In this document: piece by piece, positions 47,690 through 60,577 of the stretch | Numbering within the stretch: position 1 is the stretch's first letter | How the letters are laid out: each line of letters opens with the position of its first letter | Translations under genes and position numbers: made by a program | Source: Paracentrotus lividus | Taxonomy: Eukaryota; Echinodermata; Echinoidea; Camarodonta; Echinidae | Length of the DNA: 64,000 bases | Direction of reading: 5' to 3' | Assembly: GCA_940671915.1 (NCBI GenBank) | Contig: CALNVZ010003430.1 | Span: 19,136,575 to 19,200,574 of the forward strand | Notes under the pieces: generated by a model | Databases searched by the model: none | Told to the model about the DNA's origin: nothing | Seen by the model: the letters and a program-made list of their open reading frames with translations, nothing else

Positions 47690-48075
47690 TTGAGGGAGAT
47701 TCAAAGGAGCCTGACGAGCTTTGGAACCCCCCCCCCCACCTCACCCGAGCCCATAATTGAGAAAAAAGTGCATAAAATCTGGTATTTTGCGGAGGCCCAA
47801 CTTAAAACATCCCCCCCCCCAAAAAAAAAAAAAAAAAAAAAAAAGCGGGATACATTATTTATGGATGACCGACTTAACACTACCCCTACCACGGGTGAAA
47901 TATGACTGTGAGGATGACCGAATGCCGAAATATCTTCACACCTAACCCCCCCCCCTCCCCTTCTCCCAACCTCCCCGCTCCTTTTTGCTCGGCCTGCGTA
48001 ACGCAAATAAATTCGACTGTACAAGAATCTGAAATATAAATTTTGGCCCCCATAAAATCCTGGATCCGCCCCAAA
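47690..48075. repeat. GGATCC / poly-C dispersed repeat, fourth locus
   Basis: C-runs at about 47728, 47810 and 47946 and an A23 run lie before CATAAAATCCTGGATCCGCCCC (about 48051). CCTGGATCCGCC is the inverse of the GGCGGATCCAGG start at 24652, so this copy is in the opposite orientation. Confidence 0.5.
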
Positions 48076-50479
48076 TAAAATTGGGGCTTTGTATTGTTTT
48101 TTTTAAGGTCATTTAAAAATATATAATATAGGCTGTTGTCTATTTTTTTCCGTGTTAATTTTGTATTTTGCTCTATTCGCATGTGATATTAATCTTATAT
48201 CAAAGAAACATTCTTTTCTTTCTTTTTTTTTTGTTGCTTGTTTCTTTCTTTTAATCTATACGTCCTGCATTAAGTCGAAGACACTTAAAGAGACACATTT
48301 CATAATAGATTTTTTTTTTCTTTTTAGTTCGTACATTACAGATAAAACGTTTTTATTTTTTCTAATTTTTTTTTAATACATAATTATATATATAATTTTA
48401 TTTGGGGCATATACGGGCCTTTTCTTAGGCCTTTTCTTTCATATAATAGGTCCATGTGAAAATAAAGTCTTGATTTTTAATAGGGAAACATACCAATCTT
48501 GGTATTACTTTCAATAATAAATTATATGTGCGTATCCAGTGTTCTTTCTTTTTGCCTTTGCATCCAGTTTTTTCATTTTCGTTGCTATGAGGGACTTAAC
48601 CATGGCTGTAGGGTAAACAAAGTCATGGTATTAATGATTATTAATTCGATCGAGCGAAAAGAAATATTAAACATTTCCAATTATAAAGTTGAATGTTTCT
48701 TTATCTAAACTTAGATGACTGATTCGAAAAATGCTTTACAAGGATTCAAATCTCAAACGAAGCAAAAATGAAATTGAATCAAAATTCTTTAAACGCTTAT
48801 GCTACTTTTTAAAATCGACTTGGCACATTTAAAAAGATCATTGCATAAATAAATGAATTGAACGAACTTAATGTAAGTTTAAATGGAGGTTGGCCAAAAC
48901 GATCACAACTGTGGTGAAATTGAATGATCTTAAAATAGATTCAAATGATATTTGTATGAAAGTGACCGGGAAAACCTATAGTTACATTATATAGCGCTTA
49001 ATACGATATCCACCTTAGTGTTTCTAGCGCTTATAGTGTTAACTAATTATTACGCGCTTAGCTAGGCTACCCCGAAAGGCGCTCACAGCATTCAAGGAAT
49101 TGCTTCCTACCGGTACCCATTCACCTCACTTGTGTCAAGTACGGCAAATTTGTAGGTTGACACCTTGCCGAAGGAATATTTTTAAAGATGTACCCTAGAT
49201 TTCAGGTTTGATCTCTCAGCTCAGACTTATCATATAATGAGAAGAGTAAAAAAATGTGGATCATAATTTGACATTTCTATGTTTAGATGTAAAAAATATT
49301 GTTTGCATTGTAATGGTTTATCTATTCATTTTCTGCTGTTTCCTAATATAAAAACGAATATGGTGAGATGACGTTTGACTTTCATACGCATTCAATTTAG
49401 GAATACCAAAGGTCATCAGTCTAGTTTATAACTAAAGTATCTAGGTTAGGGAGATTAATCTTGATGAGTCTTTTGACATATCGATGTATGACATTAAACT
49501 TTCTGATTACAACTTAATATGAAAATTTAAAAAAATTGGGTGTTTATTTTGTACCTGAGTTATGACGACATCTTTTCTTTAGATGTTTCGCTGTTTATAT
49601 TATATTTATCTTCAGGTCATTTGCTCTCGCAAATATAATTGATACAATCCAATTCCAAAGCTAATGGATTTATATTGAACTTCAATAATTTTATTTAAAC
49701 TTTCAGCGGTTCAAAATGATACCGGGGTATACATGAAAAATCACGACGGGCTTTTGGAAAAGGAAATTATTCTGAAATCTGATTAATGGATCAACGGCTT
49801 AGAATGATCAGCTTATACTTCCGAGGCCTTTTCACATTTTCATGCACTTTTATTCCTACTTCTGGTTTTGCGCATTGGCACATTAACAGAAGCTGTAGTG
49901 AAATGGAAACAGTGACTGATAGCAAGATGTCAATGCCAATGGAAACATAGCCACCTGACTGTATTCTTTTCTCGTATTCTTCAATAAATAGTGGATGAGG
50001 TATCAGGACTTGGGGACTGGGTTTCGTCTCTTGGGTAAAGCCGGGTATTTGCGTGGCGGCAATAACAAATTTATGATCAAGCTCGGTCGAACATGGCGAA
50101 GGGCTAGAGATCAAGGCATCTTGGAGGCGTTTTATGATTCCTTCAATTTATATATTCAGTATGCTGTACAGTTGATGCGGTGGCGTACACGGTTAAGTTC
50201 AAACATTTCTTTCCAGATTGCTTTTTTACCCTAGGGACTGTTTTAAACCATCATCCGAAGTTCAAATTACGTCACTGCCTGGGGTTAGTGCTGCCGAACT
50301 TACGGTTGTGGAACCTATGGCAGATTATTGGATAATATGGTGATATTGAGAAATGTGTATGATTCCCACAGGTGAAAAGATACATGATGGTCCAGTGGTG
50401 TGGTATCTGGGAAATAAGAGGTTCGAAGCAATGTGATCTTATATTTCCATATATTGCCATGTTCCTAATAAAGACGTTA
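48076..50479. other. Intronic stretch, nothing recognised
   Basis: AT-rich with T-runs. Two opposite frames at 49791-50234 have somewhat more even base use but no domain I recognise. I treat them as non-coding. Confidence 0.45.
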
Positions 50480-51047
50480 CACTGTTAAAAAAAAACAGAA
50501 GATTTTACAGAGAGAAAAATACAGAACCGTTCTGTATTATGTATGATAATATAATTCTGTGTAATTTTATTACGGGAAATTTTCTGAATTTTAACAGAAC
50601 AGGTCTGTTCTTAAAAAGGAAAAAGGCTTTTTATTACAGGAAATTTGTAAATTTACATACCCCATATACCATCTTTCTGTAATTGTACTGTTATTTTACT
50701 GTAAATTGTGTTACCAATTGTGCAGTAAGATTACAGGTGTTCTGGAAGTTCTGCTGCAGGAACTGTTTCTGTTTTTTTAGGAGAAAAAAAAAACAGAATC
50801 ATTCTGTATATGTATGATAGAATCATTCTGTATATTTTTATAACGGGAAATTTTCTACAATTTAACAGAACAGGTCTGTTTGAAAAAAGAAAAAAAGTAT
50901 TTTATTATAGAAAATTTGTAAATTTTCATTCCTCATATACCAATTTTCTGTAATTTCACTGCAAATTTGTGCAGTAAGATTACTGGTGTTCTCGAGACTC
51001 TGCTGCAGGAACTTTCCTGTTTTTTAAGGAGAAATTTTCTAACAGTG
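50480..51047. mobile_element. MITE with CACTGTTA ends and internal duplication
   Basis: CACTGTTA at 50480 and TAACAGTG ending 51047 are inverse ends, with TA outside each. Inside, a segment of about 271 bases is duplicated in tandem (AACAGAACAGGTCTGTT at 50593 and 50864). Short palindromes recur: TACAGAACCGTTCTGTA at 50520-50536, ACAGAATCATTCTGT at 50793, and others. TA targeting suggests Tc1/mariner-like mobilisation. No coding. Confidence 0.8.
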
Positions 51048-54000
51048 TAGATAGCAGGTGGTTGTAGTACAGTACATTCAATCCATATTTTGATTAAACC
51101 GTTACCAGTCCTTCTTATTGATATTGAATTAAAAAATCTCTTTCTTTGTAAGAAAACAAGTAAACGACATTGCTACCCGCCTCTACTGTTGAAACGTAAT
51201 AAGTAAAGTAAGGCCATATACCAAAAGGGCGAACACCTTTTTTTCTCCTTTACGAGGGAAACTCATCGGGGATCTATGCGACAACCCTGTTAATAATGAA
51301 AGAACGTGTAACACGTACGCTTCCAATAAACCCTACAATACCGCCAACAAACAGTTTATATTATATATATCTCGTTTATTTACCAAGCTTTTTGCAAAGA
51401 TGATAGCAATTTCTCCGTCTCATTCTCTCTTTCCATTCGACATTAAAATTTATTCACGTTCACCTTTACCCAGATATTATATTTTGTCCCCAAGGCGCGC
51501 GCTTCTTCGTTTTCTGCCCAGAAAGAAAAAAAATAAGCATGGTGAGGGATAACCGTCTAAAGACATGGTCTTAGGTTACACCCTTACTATCTGCTCGCTA
51601 TTGAGAGAGTCTTATTCTAGCTTTAGACGTGTCCTTGGGGAAAGAGCCACATTGTGTGGTGATGGTAGAATTACGTCTTCGCTTGGACGAGGATTTGAGT
51701 GTAGAGCGTACGGATTATGGGTATGATCGCGAGAAGAGATCCTCTAATAATAGGCTCAATTCAGCCGCTTAACATTGGCCTATCGAATATTCCGCGATAT
51801 AATACTGCATATTGGATGAATAAAATGTAACAAAAAGTTTAAATGAACAACCAAATATATTGTCGTACAATGAAAACAACAAACATATCCTTAGGAATAA
51901 GAAGGTGATTTCAGAATGCATCCTTTTGGATTAAGAAAGCTATTACGCACCTTATCTTCACTTTAATGTGCAACAGATTTCAAAACCTTTAAGTCAGATA
52001 GGCTGTAGGCATTAATGAATGATGATCGGAAAACAAACTTATTGGCAGATCAACCCTTCAGCTCCTGCTCTCCGGCAGTTTCAGATGTTACAAACAGACA
52101 TGGGTACGTACCCATTTGTATAGTACTTTAATAGTGCTTATCAACGTTATCGTTAGATCAGTATAATCACCGTTTTTTCTCTCCTTCGAAACACGTGCGC
52201 GTGATAGGCCCTTTCATGATGTTCACTTGATCAGATGCTTGAAGGCGCAACGGGAAGACAACATTTAAAAATAGCAAAATCAATTGTATGATTACTTTGA
52301 TACTTGTTATTCATAACTGAAAATACAGTTCAAGTTAGCTTGGACATTTCATGTTCAAATGCTAACCAATTGGCTGGTTGGTGGTTGCTTTTTTTTCGGT
52401 GGGGTGGGGGCCGTCGCACCCGTCGGCTATTTTTTAAACGTTCAGGCCACTCTTTATACCATATGTACCATGTATACTGTCCAATGCATGAGTGCGTCTG
52501 CCCAATCCACTGCCCCAATCCACACACTAAATACTCGTGCGCATCATGCCATATAGTCCCATGGGTACTGGATCAAGAACCATATTTTGTTAATCTGATA
52601 TTGGCGCTCACCCTCATATGAGACACCCGTACTCCATTGTGGATCATTACATGCAATTTTGTGACAGCGCTTTAAATATTGAACACGTTTTATACATAAC
52701 GTCATACATGCCCTAAGCATACGACAACTAAGCGCGGCGCCTTCATGCATTTTGTCACGTGACTTGCATGTTAGAACCAATCATGAACATCCTTTTCTCT
52801 TTCATTTGTTGCATCATTAATAGTTAAGCTGTATGTAACAAACACGCCTGTTGGGCAATAGCTATTTGAGTGTAAAGAGAGTTTTGCTTCTTCAATTTTG
52901 TTTTCAAGAGAAAAAAAAAGGAGAAAACTTCGTCATTATTATGGCTATGAAGTGTTTGTCATTTGAACGTTACCACAGTTTACATTACTGTTCAAACCCT
53001 CCCTCTTTATTAGCATAATCGATATTGGAATTTTACGAAGATTAAACCTACAAGAGATAATTGGTTTATAAACGATGAAAACCGTTTGCAATAACTTGCG
53101 GACATTGCAACGCCGCTTCGTGACGATCTTGACGATATTCAAACGTGAGGAAACTTCGCCCTAAAGTAAGCCGACAGGAACTTTTCAAGCTCGGGTTCGA
53201 ATTGCTTGAACTTAAATCAAATCTTACGGATGTGTAGCCAGGAGAAGGATTGGGCCCTAGCATTTGAATATCTCCTTTGAGGTGGAATCGAAGAGCAACT
53301 CTACTCTGCAAAACGTAGCTAACGACGTGAAAAATCTCATTAAAGAGAAAGGTCGCCTTTCGACAAGGGGCGACAAGACCGGTGCTGAAACTTACAAATA
53401 ATGCAGGAATGTTCAGACTTTGATGAATGCGGGGACAGGTTTGAATAAACAATGAAGACGGTGGTTGACGTGGAAAATTGGCCGGAATTATCGAGCTTGG
53501 CTGATTTTTCTGTTTGATGTGATTATTGCCTGTGCGCGATAATCAATCGTGGTGAACATTGTAAGGATATGCTGTCATGCCGAATATTCAGAAATTAGAA
53601 CAATTGATCGAGTAGTTCGTACATATTATAATTACCAGTTTTCAGCACTCATATATGTCAGCAATTTCTTGTACATAATGAATACATCAATAAATCAACA
53701 TTGGCAAATCGTAAAACATATTGAATAACTTTATTTGTTTGTCCGAGATCCACCTTAAAAGTTATGTCATAACTGAGAAATGAAAATCACTGTACACGAT
53801 CTGTCTTTCTGCTTTTAGAGACAGTAATCTGATTGCGGTTGACAGTATTGACAGGAAAGACAAATACAAAGTTTCTCCAGAATTTATCAAAATGATAAGG
53901 CAGAATGTCGTCTTCTTATACACTGAAACTAAATTTATTCATGTGGTTATAGTCTCCCCCAACAAATGCTATCACGAGATCTCTATATTTGGCATGCTTG

Positions 54001-54820
54001 ACATTTAAATTGTAGCCGATTTAACCACAATTTGTTCCATATCAGCGCCATGTTTCACAAACTTCAAATCGATTTGCTACACATCAAATTCAAGGTTACT
54101 TTCCTTGAAAACGAAGAGAAAGCTATCTTAAAACTAAACAAAAAGTAATAAATGACATACAGATCGAAGTATCCTTTAACAAGTTGTCCAAGACGCGGAG
54201 TTTATGCATCATTTGTTCCAATAAAAGAAGAAAATCACACTTCTTAGGGGGTCTTACAGGTTCATCTGGGGAAACATCGGTCATCCATTTAACGTGAACT
54301 TTCAAAGGGGATTATTTTTCTATAGAGGAAGATAAGATCAACGCTGATGGTGCATTAAACACAATATTGATTTCATTGATGATTTATATCATGCGGCCTC
54401 AGTGTGACATTGTGCTTCATCAGGTGAGAACCAACATGCATACATACACACCCACACAATCGCTCCCACAAAGTCGTTCCCGCACGCACGCAAACGAATA
54501 ACGCGTGAAGAAACCACAATTTTTTTCGCGGTCGACTTGGTTAAGTAAATGGGAATATAATAATGCATTGATACATGTATTTTGTACATAAATGGGTCAT
54601 ATTCAAATCCGATGTTGATTAATTTCTCTTTTGTCACTAGAGTACTATTCATTTGGCAAGAATGTCATCCGCGACGAAATTTTAACTTTGATTTTTTTTG
54701 TAAACAATGTCTGCCATCACAGGTAGGGATGTAGACGTAATTCAGTTTTCTTTTGTTTTGGAACTATGTATCTAAAGTAACATTTTTTTTTACAGAGAAA
54801 TAAATGGACAGATATAAACA
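51048..54820. other. Intronic stretch, nothing recognised
   Basis: No bounded repeat or exon. A 128-codon minus-strand frame at 53066-53452 lies in a slightly more balanced composition, but its peptide matches no family I know and it is likely chance. Confidence 0.45.
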
Positions 54821-54825
54821 CCCTA

Positions 54826-54866
54826 ATACACACACACACACACTCTCTCTCTCTCTCTCTCTCTCA
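54826..54866. repeat. (CA)n-(CT)n microsatellite
   Basis: (CA)n is followed directly by (CT)n, then imperfect CACACTCACGCAC-type sequence to about 54920. Confidence 0.9.
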
Positions 54867-54920
54867 CGCAACGCACATACACATCCTCACACTCACGCAC
54901 ATACATCCTCACACCAACAA

Positions 54921-55795
54921 GGAGTAACTCTTGCAGACACACATACAAACTCCGTCATTTGTTTTTCTTTGGTATTAGATTATTCTTCTCGACGTTCTTA
55001 ACTTTTGCAAATGATATATCAGCTCTACATTCAAGGATCGGATATCGTCATCATTACGAGGTTTCCATTGTTTTGTATCCATGTTTAACTGGTTTATCTT
55101 CTCCCCTATTTGTCATGATGAAACATATCCGTGTTGCCATGGTGACGATATAACGCTCAGTCAAGATTTTTAACGAATCGCCTGCAGATACATATCTGAT
55201 ATCAGTAACAACCCTGAACTTTACTACATGTATCTGGGCTAATGCTTGAATACTTGAATGGTGTAAACATCAACAATGGACCCTAGATTTTGATTCTTAC
55301 TTCTGAACTTTGTAACATATCATAGTGGACTACAACAGGGAAGGTTTCACCACCTTTCGCAAAGGTCTCGCGAAATGTTGTTAAATAAGATGAACATGTA
55401 AAGTCATTTCAATGTGTAATAGTCAATCAAAATCGAATTGGAGCTATATCGAACAGTCCATTCAAGGCAGCACATCTCCAACAAACGTACTGAAAAGTTG
55501 AATGTTAAATCACACAGGGGACATATTGAACTGTTCATTACTTCAAAACGGGCCGAAAGTGTTTCAGGAAGGTTCCAAAGGCTTCCCATTTCCTTTACCG
55601 AGTAGAAATGTCTTTGACGTACCGTCGCTGCCCCTATTTATAACCATGCTGGTTGTGCCAGATTGCCGTTTGATTAGGGCTGTGTTTTGACTGTGACAAT
55701 ATAACGTGTTCATCAAATAATAATTCGTGTAGATGAATGATGTCGTGTATTCTGGATTTTTTTTTTAACGAGATGTAATTCATCATGGGTAAATC
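54921..55795. other. Intronic stretch, nothing recognised
   Basis: No exon or repeat is recognised. The frame at 55502-55690 ends in ordinary sequence without known domains. Confidence 0.45.
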
Positions 55796-56375
55796 TAACT
55801 ATACACAGCCCCGTTGCCGAAGGCGACGGGGCTGTACTTCCACCACCGCCATTTACAGCGAAATAATCAGCGATGATGAGCGCTCAAGTGATTATACTGG
55901 TCAATTTAATCAATATAATGTTAAAAGGTGTTGTAAGGTTTCTATGATGTTTCACGCGTAACAACGACTAAAAATGAAAGTATATAAAGAGCTTCTTGAC
56001 TTACCAAATTGAATTTTCCGTTGGCCTTGTCTCTTCCCATAGTGTTGGTGCCATCGCTGCCATTTTCTATGACGTCATTTTACTGTGGCGAAGACGTATG
56101 GCGAAGACAACGCACGCACGAGAAAAATATACGTTGATGGACTCAATTTTCCTGTATTTTCTACATTATTAGTTGATTACTTTATGTGAAACATTCGCAG
56201 ATGTCACCAATTCGAGGAAAAACTTCAAAGATTTGATTCAATGTGAGTATGAATTCAAATAAGGTATTTTTGACCACGAAATTTGTGGTCATGTATAGAA
56301 TATTTTCAAAACTTCGCCAAATATGTCTACTGGTTCGTCAGTTCCCGTCGCTTCGCGACGGGGGCTGGTCGGTTA
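55796..56375. mobile_element. MULE-like MITE with hairpin ends and 9-bp duplication
   Basis: The direct repeat GGGTAAATC lies immediately outside both ends (55787-55795 and 56376-56384), a 9-bp target duplication as in Mutator-like elements. The imperfect inverted ends start TAAC and share CAGCCCCGT...CGACGGG. Each end also folds on itself: 55805-55835 has a 14-bp stem with a GAA loop, and 56340-56366 has a 12-bp stem with a TTC loop. Stem mismatches are all G-T type. The 580-base unit has no coding capacity. Confidence 0.7.
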
Positions 56376-59300
56376 GGGTAAATCATGAGTGTTGCCTCGA
56401 CGAGAATCCATTCAATTTTACATAGAGCATTCACATGATTATGTTTTGAAGATTCAATTGACAGGTTATGTACAATGAAGAAAATAACTTTAAAAATTGA
56501 AATCAAATCAGCTATGAAACAAATTTGTAGGGGCACAAATTATTGGGTGGCACTTTGCTTATCTGTAGTCTGGGATATCTATTGAGATAAGGAAGCAGCT
56601 ATTATATTGGCAAAATATTTCAACAACATTATTGATATGCACCCAACTATCCCCATATCAACAGATCATTTTTTTTTTTTTTTTTTTTTTTTTGTTGAAC
56701 CGATTTTGACAATTGCAGGGAGTTATTCATTTATACAGGTCAACTTCTTTTTTCTTTTTTCTTTTCTTTTTGCGGGGGGATTAAATACCTGGTAATAATG
56801 AATAATGTGTTACTTGCTTTATAAACAAAAAATGCTTGTGTACAGAGGTTATTATGATTTTGGAAATTAGAATGAAATAAACAACCCTCTGTAGATCATA
56901 GATGTGCTTTTAGAAACAGATGGGCTGCGATTGAATCATTTGACATTATAATGTCAGGCATGATTAATGATCGTATATATATTGGATATTTCCATACTAG
57001 ATTGACATTTGCTCTGGGCATCATTAAAATCAATTTTGCCGTACATTTTGCAGGTATGAGTTAATGGAGATGAAATATGGTGGTCATTAAAATCATTTTC
57101 ATAGTCATTAACAATTTGTGGTCCAAACTCAAAAGCAATATTAAAGGGAATTTGTTAATAAAGGATTACTAAAAATCTAGACTTTAAGGCCCTACTGTCG
57201 ATGCATGTAATATTGTGTGAAAGACATGTCTATTCCGATCATCATGGTTTACAATAAGAAAAAAATATGCAAGTGATCGGAACTACCAGAATATTTTCCC
57301 TCGATAAATTGCAGTTACGATTCTGTAAATGGCAATATTCAGTCATAAATCTCTTCATGACATCATCATTTGGAAATTTTGTTGTTTGTTTGTTTGTTTG
57401 TTTGTTTGTTTGTTTTTTAGCTGTTTATAAATCCTACTAAATATTACTTTACAGCAGAAACATTACAAATTGACAATTTCTCGAATTCCACAAAGTTATT
57501 CAAGCCGTTTTAGAGGAGGAACGAAAAGGGTGCTGTGTTAAGTTACGCGGTAGCTATCTACTTTAGATGTGAAGTTAGCATACTAATTTCAATACTGCAT
57601 TGCCATTAACTTCAAAGATCATTTTTAGGTGATTGCTTCATTCTATCACTCTACAGAAAATGATTGTAGTAATACATCAAAACATGTGGTACATGTTGCG
57701 TATGTAATCTAATAAATGACGTATCATTAAAGGACGTATATTACTAATGCTAGCATTGATGCTATTCTAGATTGCGTTGAACTTTGAATCATTCCACCAT
57801 TTCACCTTTGATACATTTAACTTGTTTATACTCCTGTAAAGGCCATTGCACTCGCGGTCGCTCATTTTATTCATTTTACCGCTTGGCGTTATTTGTCACT
57901 GCACAAACACCATGAACACGCACTCACACAACCACCCTCGCGCACACAACATCGTCACCGAAACCGATTTTACTGCATGCTGTCCCATGCACTTCGTTGC
58001 ATATAGTGCTTTGGCTTTTTGATGCACATGTCGAGTAACAAGTAGCACCTATCACGTTCATACAAAAATTGCATCATTTTCTGTCATGCATTTATGACAT
58101 TGCCAGTGTTCTAGTTTGAGCACGACCAGTCGGCTCAAAAGATCAAGGTTAAAATTGAAGAGAGAGAGAACGTGGGAGAGTTGGGGAGACTGAGGGAAAG
58201 AGGGACTAGAGGGATTGGGGAATGATTTTGGAAGGGGGAACAAACGTCTTCTCGGGTTCGAAAACATGATTCTACGAAACGTTCAAACTATTTTAATGGA
58301 ATCACGAGGAACGTGTCTCTTCAATTTCAAGGCAGAACATTTTGTAGGGGGAAAAATAAAAAAAGGAAATACAAAATTAAATAAATAGAAATAAAAATCA
58401 TTGTCTGAGGTGAAGCTTGTGTTGAGAGATGCAGCATTTAGACTTGATTTCAACTTACAATTATTTATGTCATTAAGTGAACTTTGTAATATTTATTACT
58501 CAAAATAATCAACAAATCAGGGGATCTTCATTTGAGTAAAAAAACAACTCATATATAGAAACATTTTAGATTGATGCTTGAATTAACTCTACCCTTTGAA
58601 ATATTATCATATTCTTAATGCTTTATGTCCTTGTGTGCAGGTCATGCTCTCCGCCTTCTCTAAATAACTAGTTACCAAACATTCCCCATCAAACCAACGT
58701 CAATGTTATTCCCTCCATTACATGCCCTTATTTTGATAATGTCCTTTTTAGGGCTTTCTAGATACACAATGGGTAATTGCCGCAGGTTGACACAACTCAA
58801 TTAATTACCATGGGAAGCCAACACATGGTTTTCTTTTAAGCTTGTACAAAATATGATCGCTATAATATTTATACTGACTTGATGGACCCATGGTCTTCGG
58901 TTATAAAAAGAGACGGGAGCTACGTAGTCATGTCTTAGCTTATAAAATAGGTAGTTAGTTATCACTAGACTCCTTGTCTTTGATGATGTACGTTGTATTT
59001 AACGTGCAACTTGGTAGAGCTGTACATTGGTAGATCAAGAGTATTAGAAAAGGGCGGAACAGGTAAGTTTAATCGAATAAAACGTCAACAAATGAAACTA
59101 AAGACAATAAAGAATCGTTTTTGTGAAATATCGTCAAAATTGCCGAATAATCCTGATTTGAACAAAAAATAATGTCATATTTCATGTATTTTATATTTAT
59201 CTGTAACATATTAAAAACTTTTTCATCTCTCAGGATGAAAAGTAAATATTGAGGCATGTTATTTGGATCAATACCTCTTTGGATCATTCGAGTTTATCAA

Positions 59301-59591
59301 GCCATCGGCGATGGTTCCACAATGTCTCGCTCTAGTTTACTGTCGTACTAGAAAGACCAAGAAATACATTATCAAGTCGTAGCAAATCAACAGCAGATTT
59401 GATTAATAACCGGCTTATTTGGAGAGGCGGAGAAACATTATGTCTCAAAATCCAATATGGAAGTGAGATTTCAGAATATTGATGAATTTGAAGTCATTGA
59501 ATCTTCAACGTCTTTAATTAAGCATGGGTTATAATAACTGCGCAGTTTTCCTATTTCATTTCATTAAAATTCATTTTGTATAATAATATTA
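56376..59591. other. Intronic stretch, nothing coding recognised
   Basis: It contains a T-run at about 56668-56693 and (GTTT)n at about 57379-57413. No gene or bounded element is seen in the rest. Confidence 0.5.
57379..57413. repeat. (GTTT)n microsatellite
   Basis: About eight GTTT units, TTGTTTGTTTG and onward. Confidence 0.9.
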
Positions 59592-60575
59592 GGGTAGATG
59601 TAGGGAATACCGGACAGTAGGGAATATCGGACGGTCACCACATGTCCAGCCCTAGCTGCCAACATAAGATCAACTGAGTTGAAATACCGGCATCTATTGG
59701 TCAGGTGGTCTGTCTGGGAAGGTTGAATGCTGTATTCCACAACAACAAGTGAGAAATCTCCGAGCAAACTACCACAATCTGTCAAGGTAGGAAAATTTGC
59801 AGCCTGAAAAATGGCCTGATGTAAGAATTGACATTTTAGAGAATGTGATGGTATAAAAATAGAATTGGGGCATGACCTCTATTTCATGCATTATGGACAT
59901 GTGTGGAGGGTGGGCCAAACGTGTATGGAGCGTTTGCACTGTACAAAGCCTGTGTATTTGGGTGGCAGTGTGTTGAAAAGTGCTAGTCAGTCATTTTTTT
60001 GTGTAGGGAATACCGGACACCACATGGACGGTTGTTTGTTTTACTTCCGGGTTGAGTTGCTAAGCATGTAGATCAAATAGTAAGTTGCATATATAATGTA
60101 TTATATCTATTTATTAAATTGTTTGACAATTTTGAAATGTCTATTTCTCTTTATTATTATTGTGATATGTCATGATCTACATGAGATATAAAGTTATTCT
60201 GAGTGTTTTGAAATTTTGTAGTAAAATGCATATAATCTTCTAAAAATGAATAATGTTATAAAAAATCAATACAAACATGTTAAGTTGATGGTTTACATTC
60301 AAATCAGTGCTTCCAGACAGATCTTTATACAAAAAAAAGGGTAAAAACATACTGTCCGGTATTTCCTACACTGTAGGGAATGCCGGACAATTTACGATGA
60401 CGTCATTATTTGCATATAACTGCCTCAACAAATATTTGATTACCTCAATTTTTTTGGAAAATAAAGTTGTATGATGTAGCTAAGCAATGAGAATCTTTTT
60501 CTTTTGTGATTTTATTGTTTTCATGTGCTAATTAAGCAAATGAGCTTAAGTGGCCGGTATTCCCTACATCTACCC
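59592..60575 (-). mobile_element. Non-autonomous TIR element, family A copy 2 (intact, inverted)
   Basis: Perfect terminal inverted repeats of 22 or more bases (GGGTAGATGTAGGGAATACC at 59592 and its inverse ending at 60575), with TA outside both (59590-59591 and 60576-60577). It is the inverse-oriented, near-identical partner of 2208-4053 and lacks the nested element: its unbroken site is at 60094-60105. The GTAGGGAATACCGGAC motif appears about six times in both orientations (59600, 59617, 60003, 60354, 60373 and 60554). The CRE palindrome TGACGTCA is kept at 60398-60405. The frame at 59564-59785 and similar ones are not credible genes. Confidence 0.9.
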
Positions 60576-60577
60576 TA

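Noticed and set aside
49791..50234. Opposed frames of 107 and 79 codons
   Set aside because: They overlap on opposite strands, have no known domain, and lack splice sites or signals that favour either.
53066..53452. Minus-strand frame of 128 codons, longest non-repeat frame after the LINE
   Set aside because: The peptide has no motif I recognise, there is no clear codon bias and no partner exon. A frame of this length is expected by chance in 64 kb.
59564..60071. Open frames inside family A copy 2
   Set aside because: The equivalent frames in copy 1 are not conserved as coding, and they contain the TIR motif rather than a transposase.
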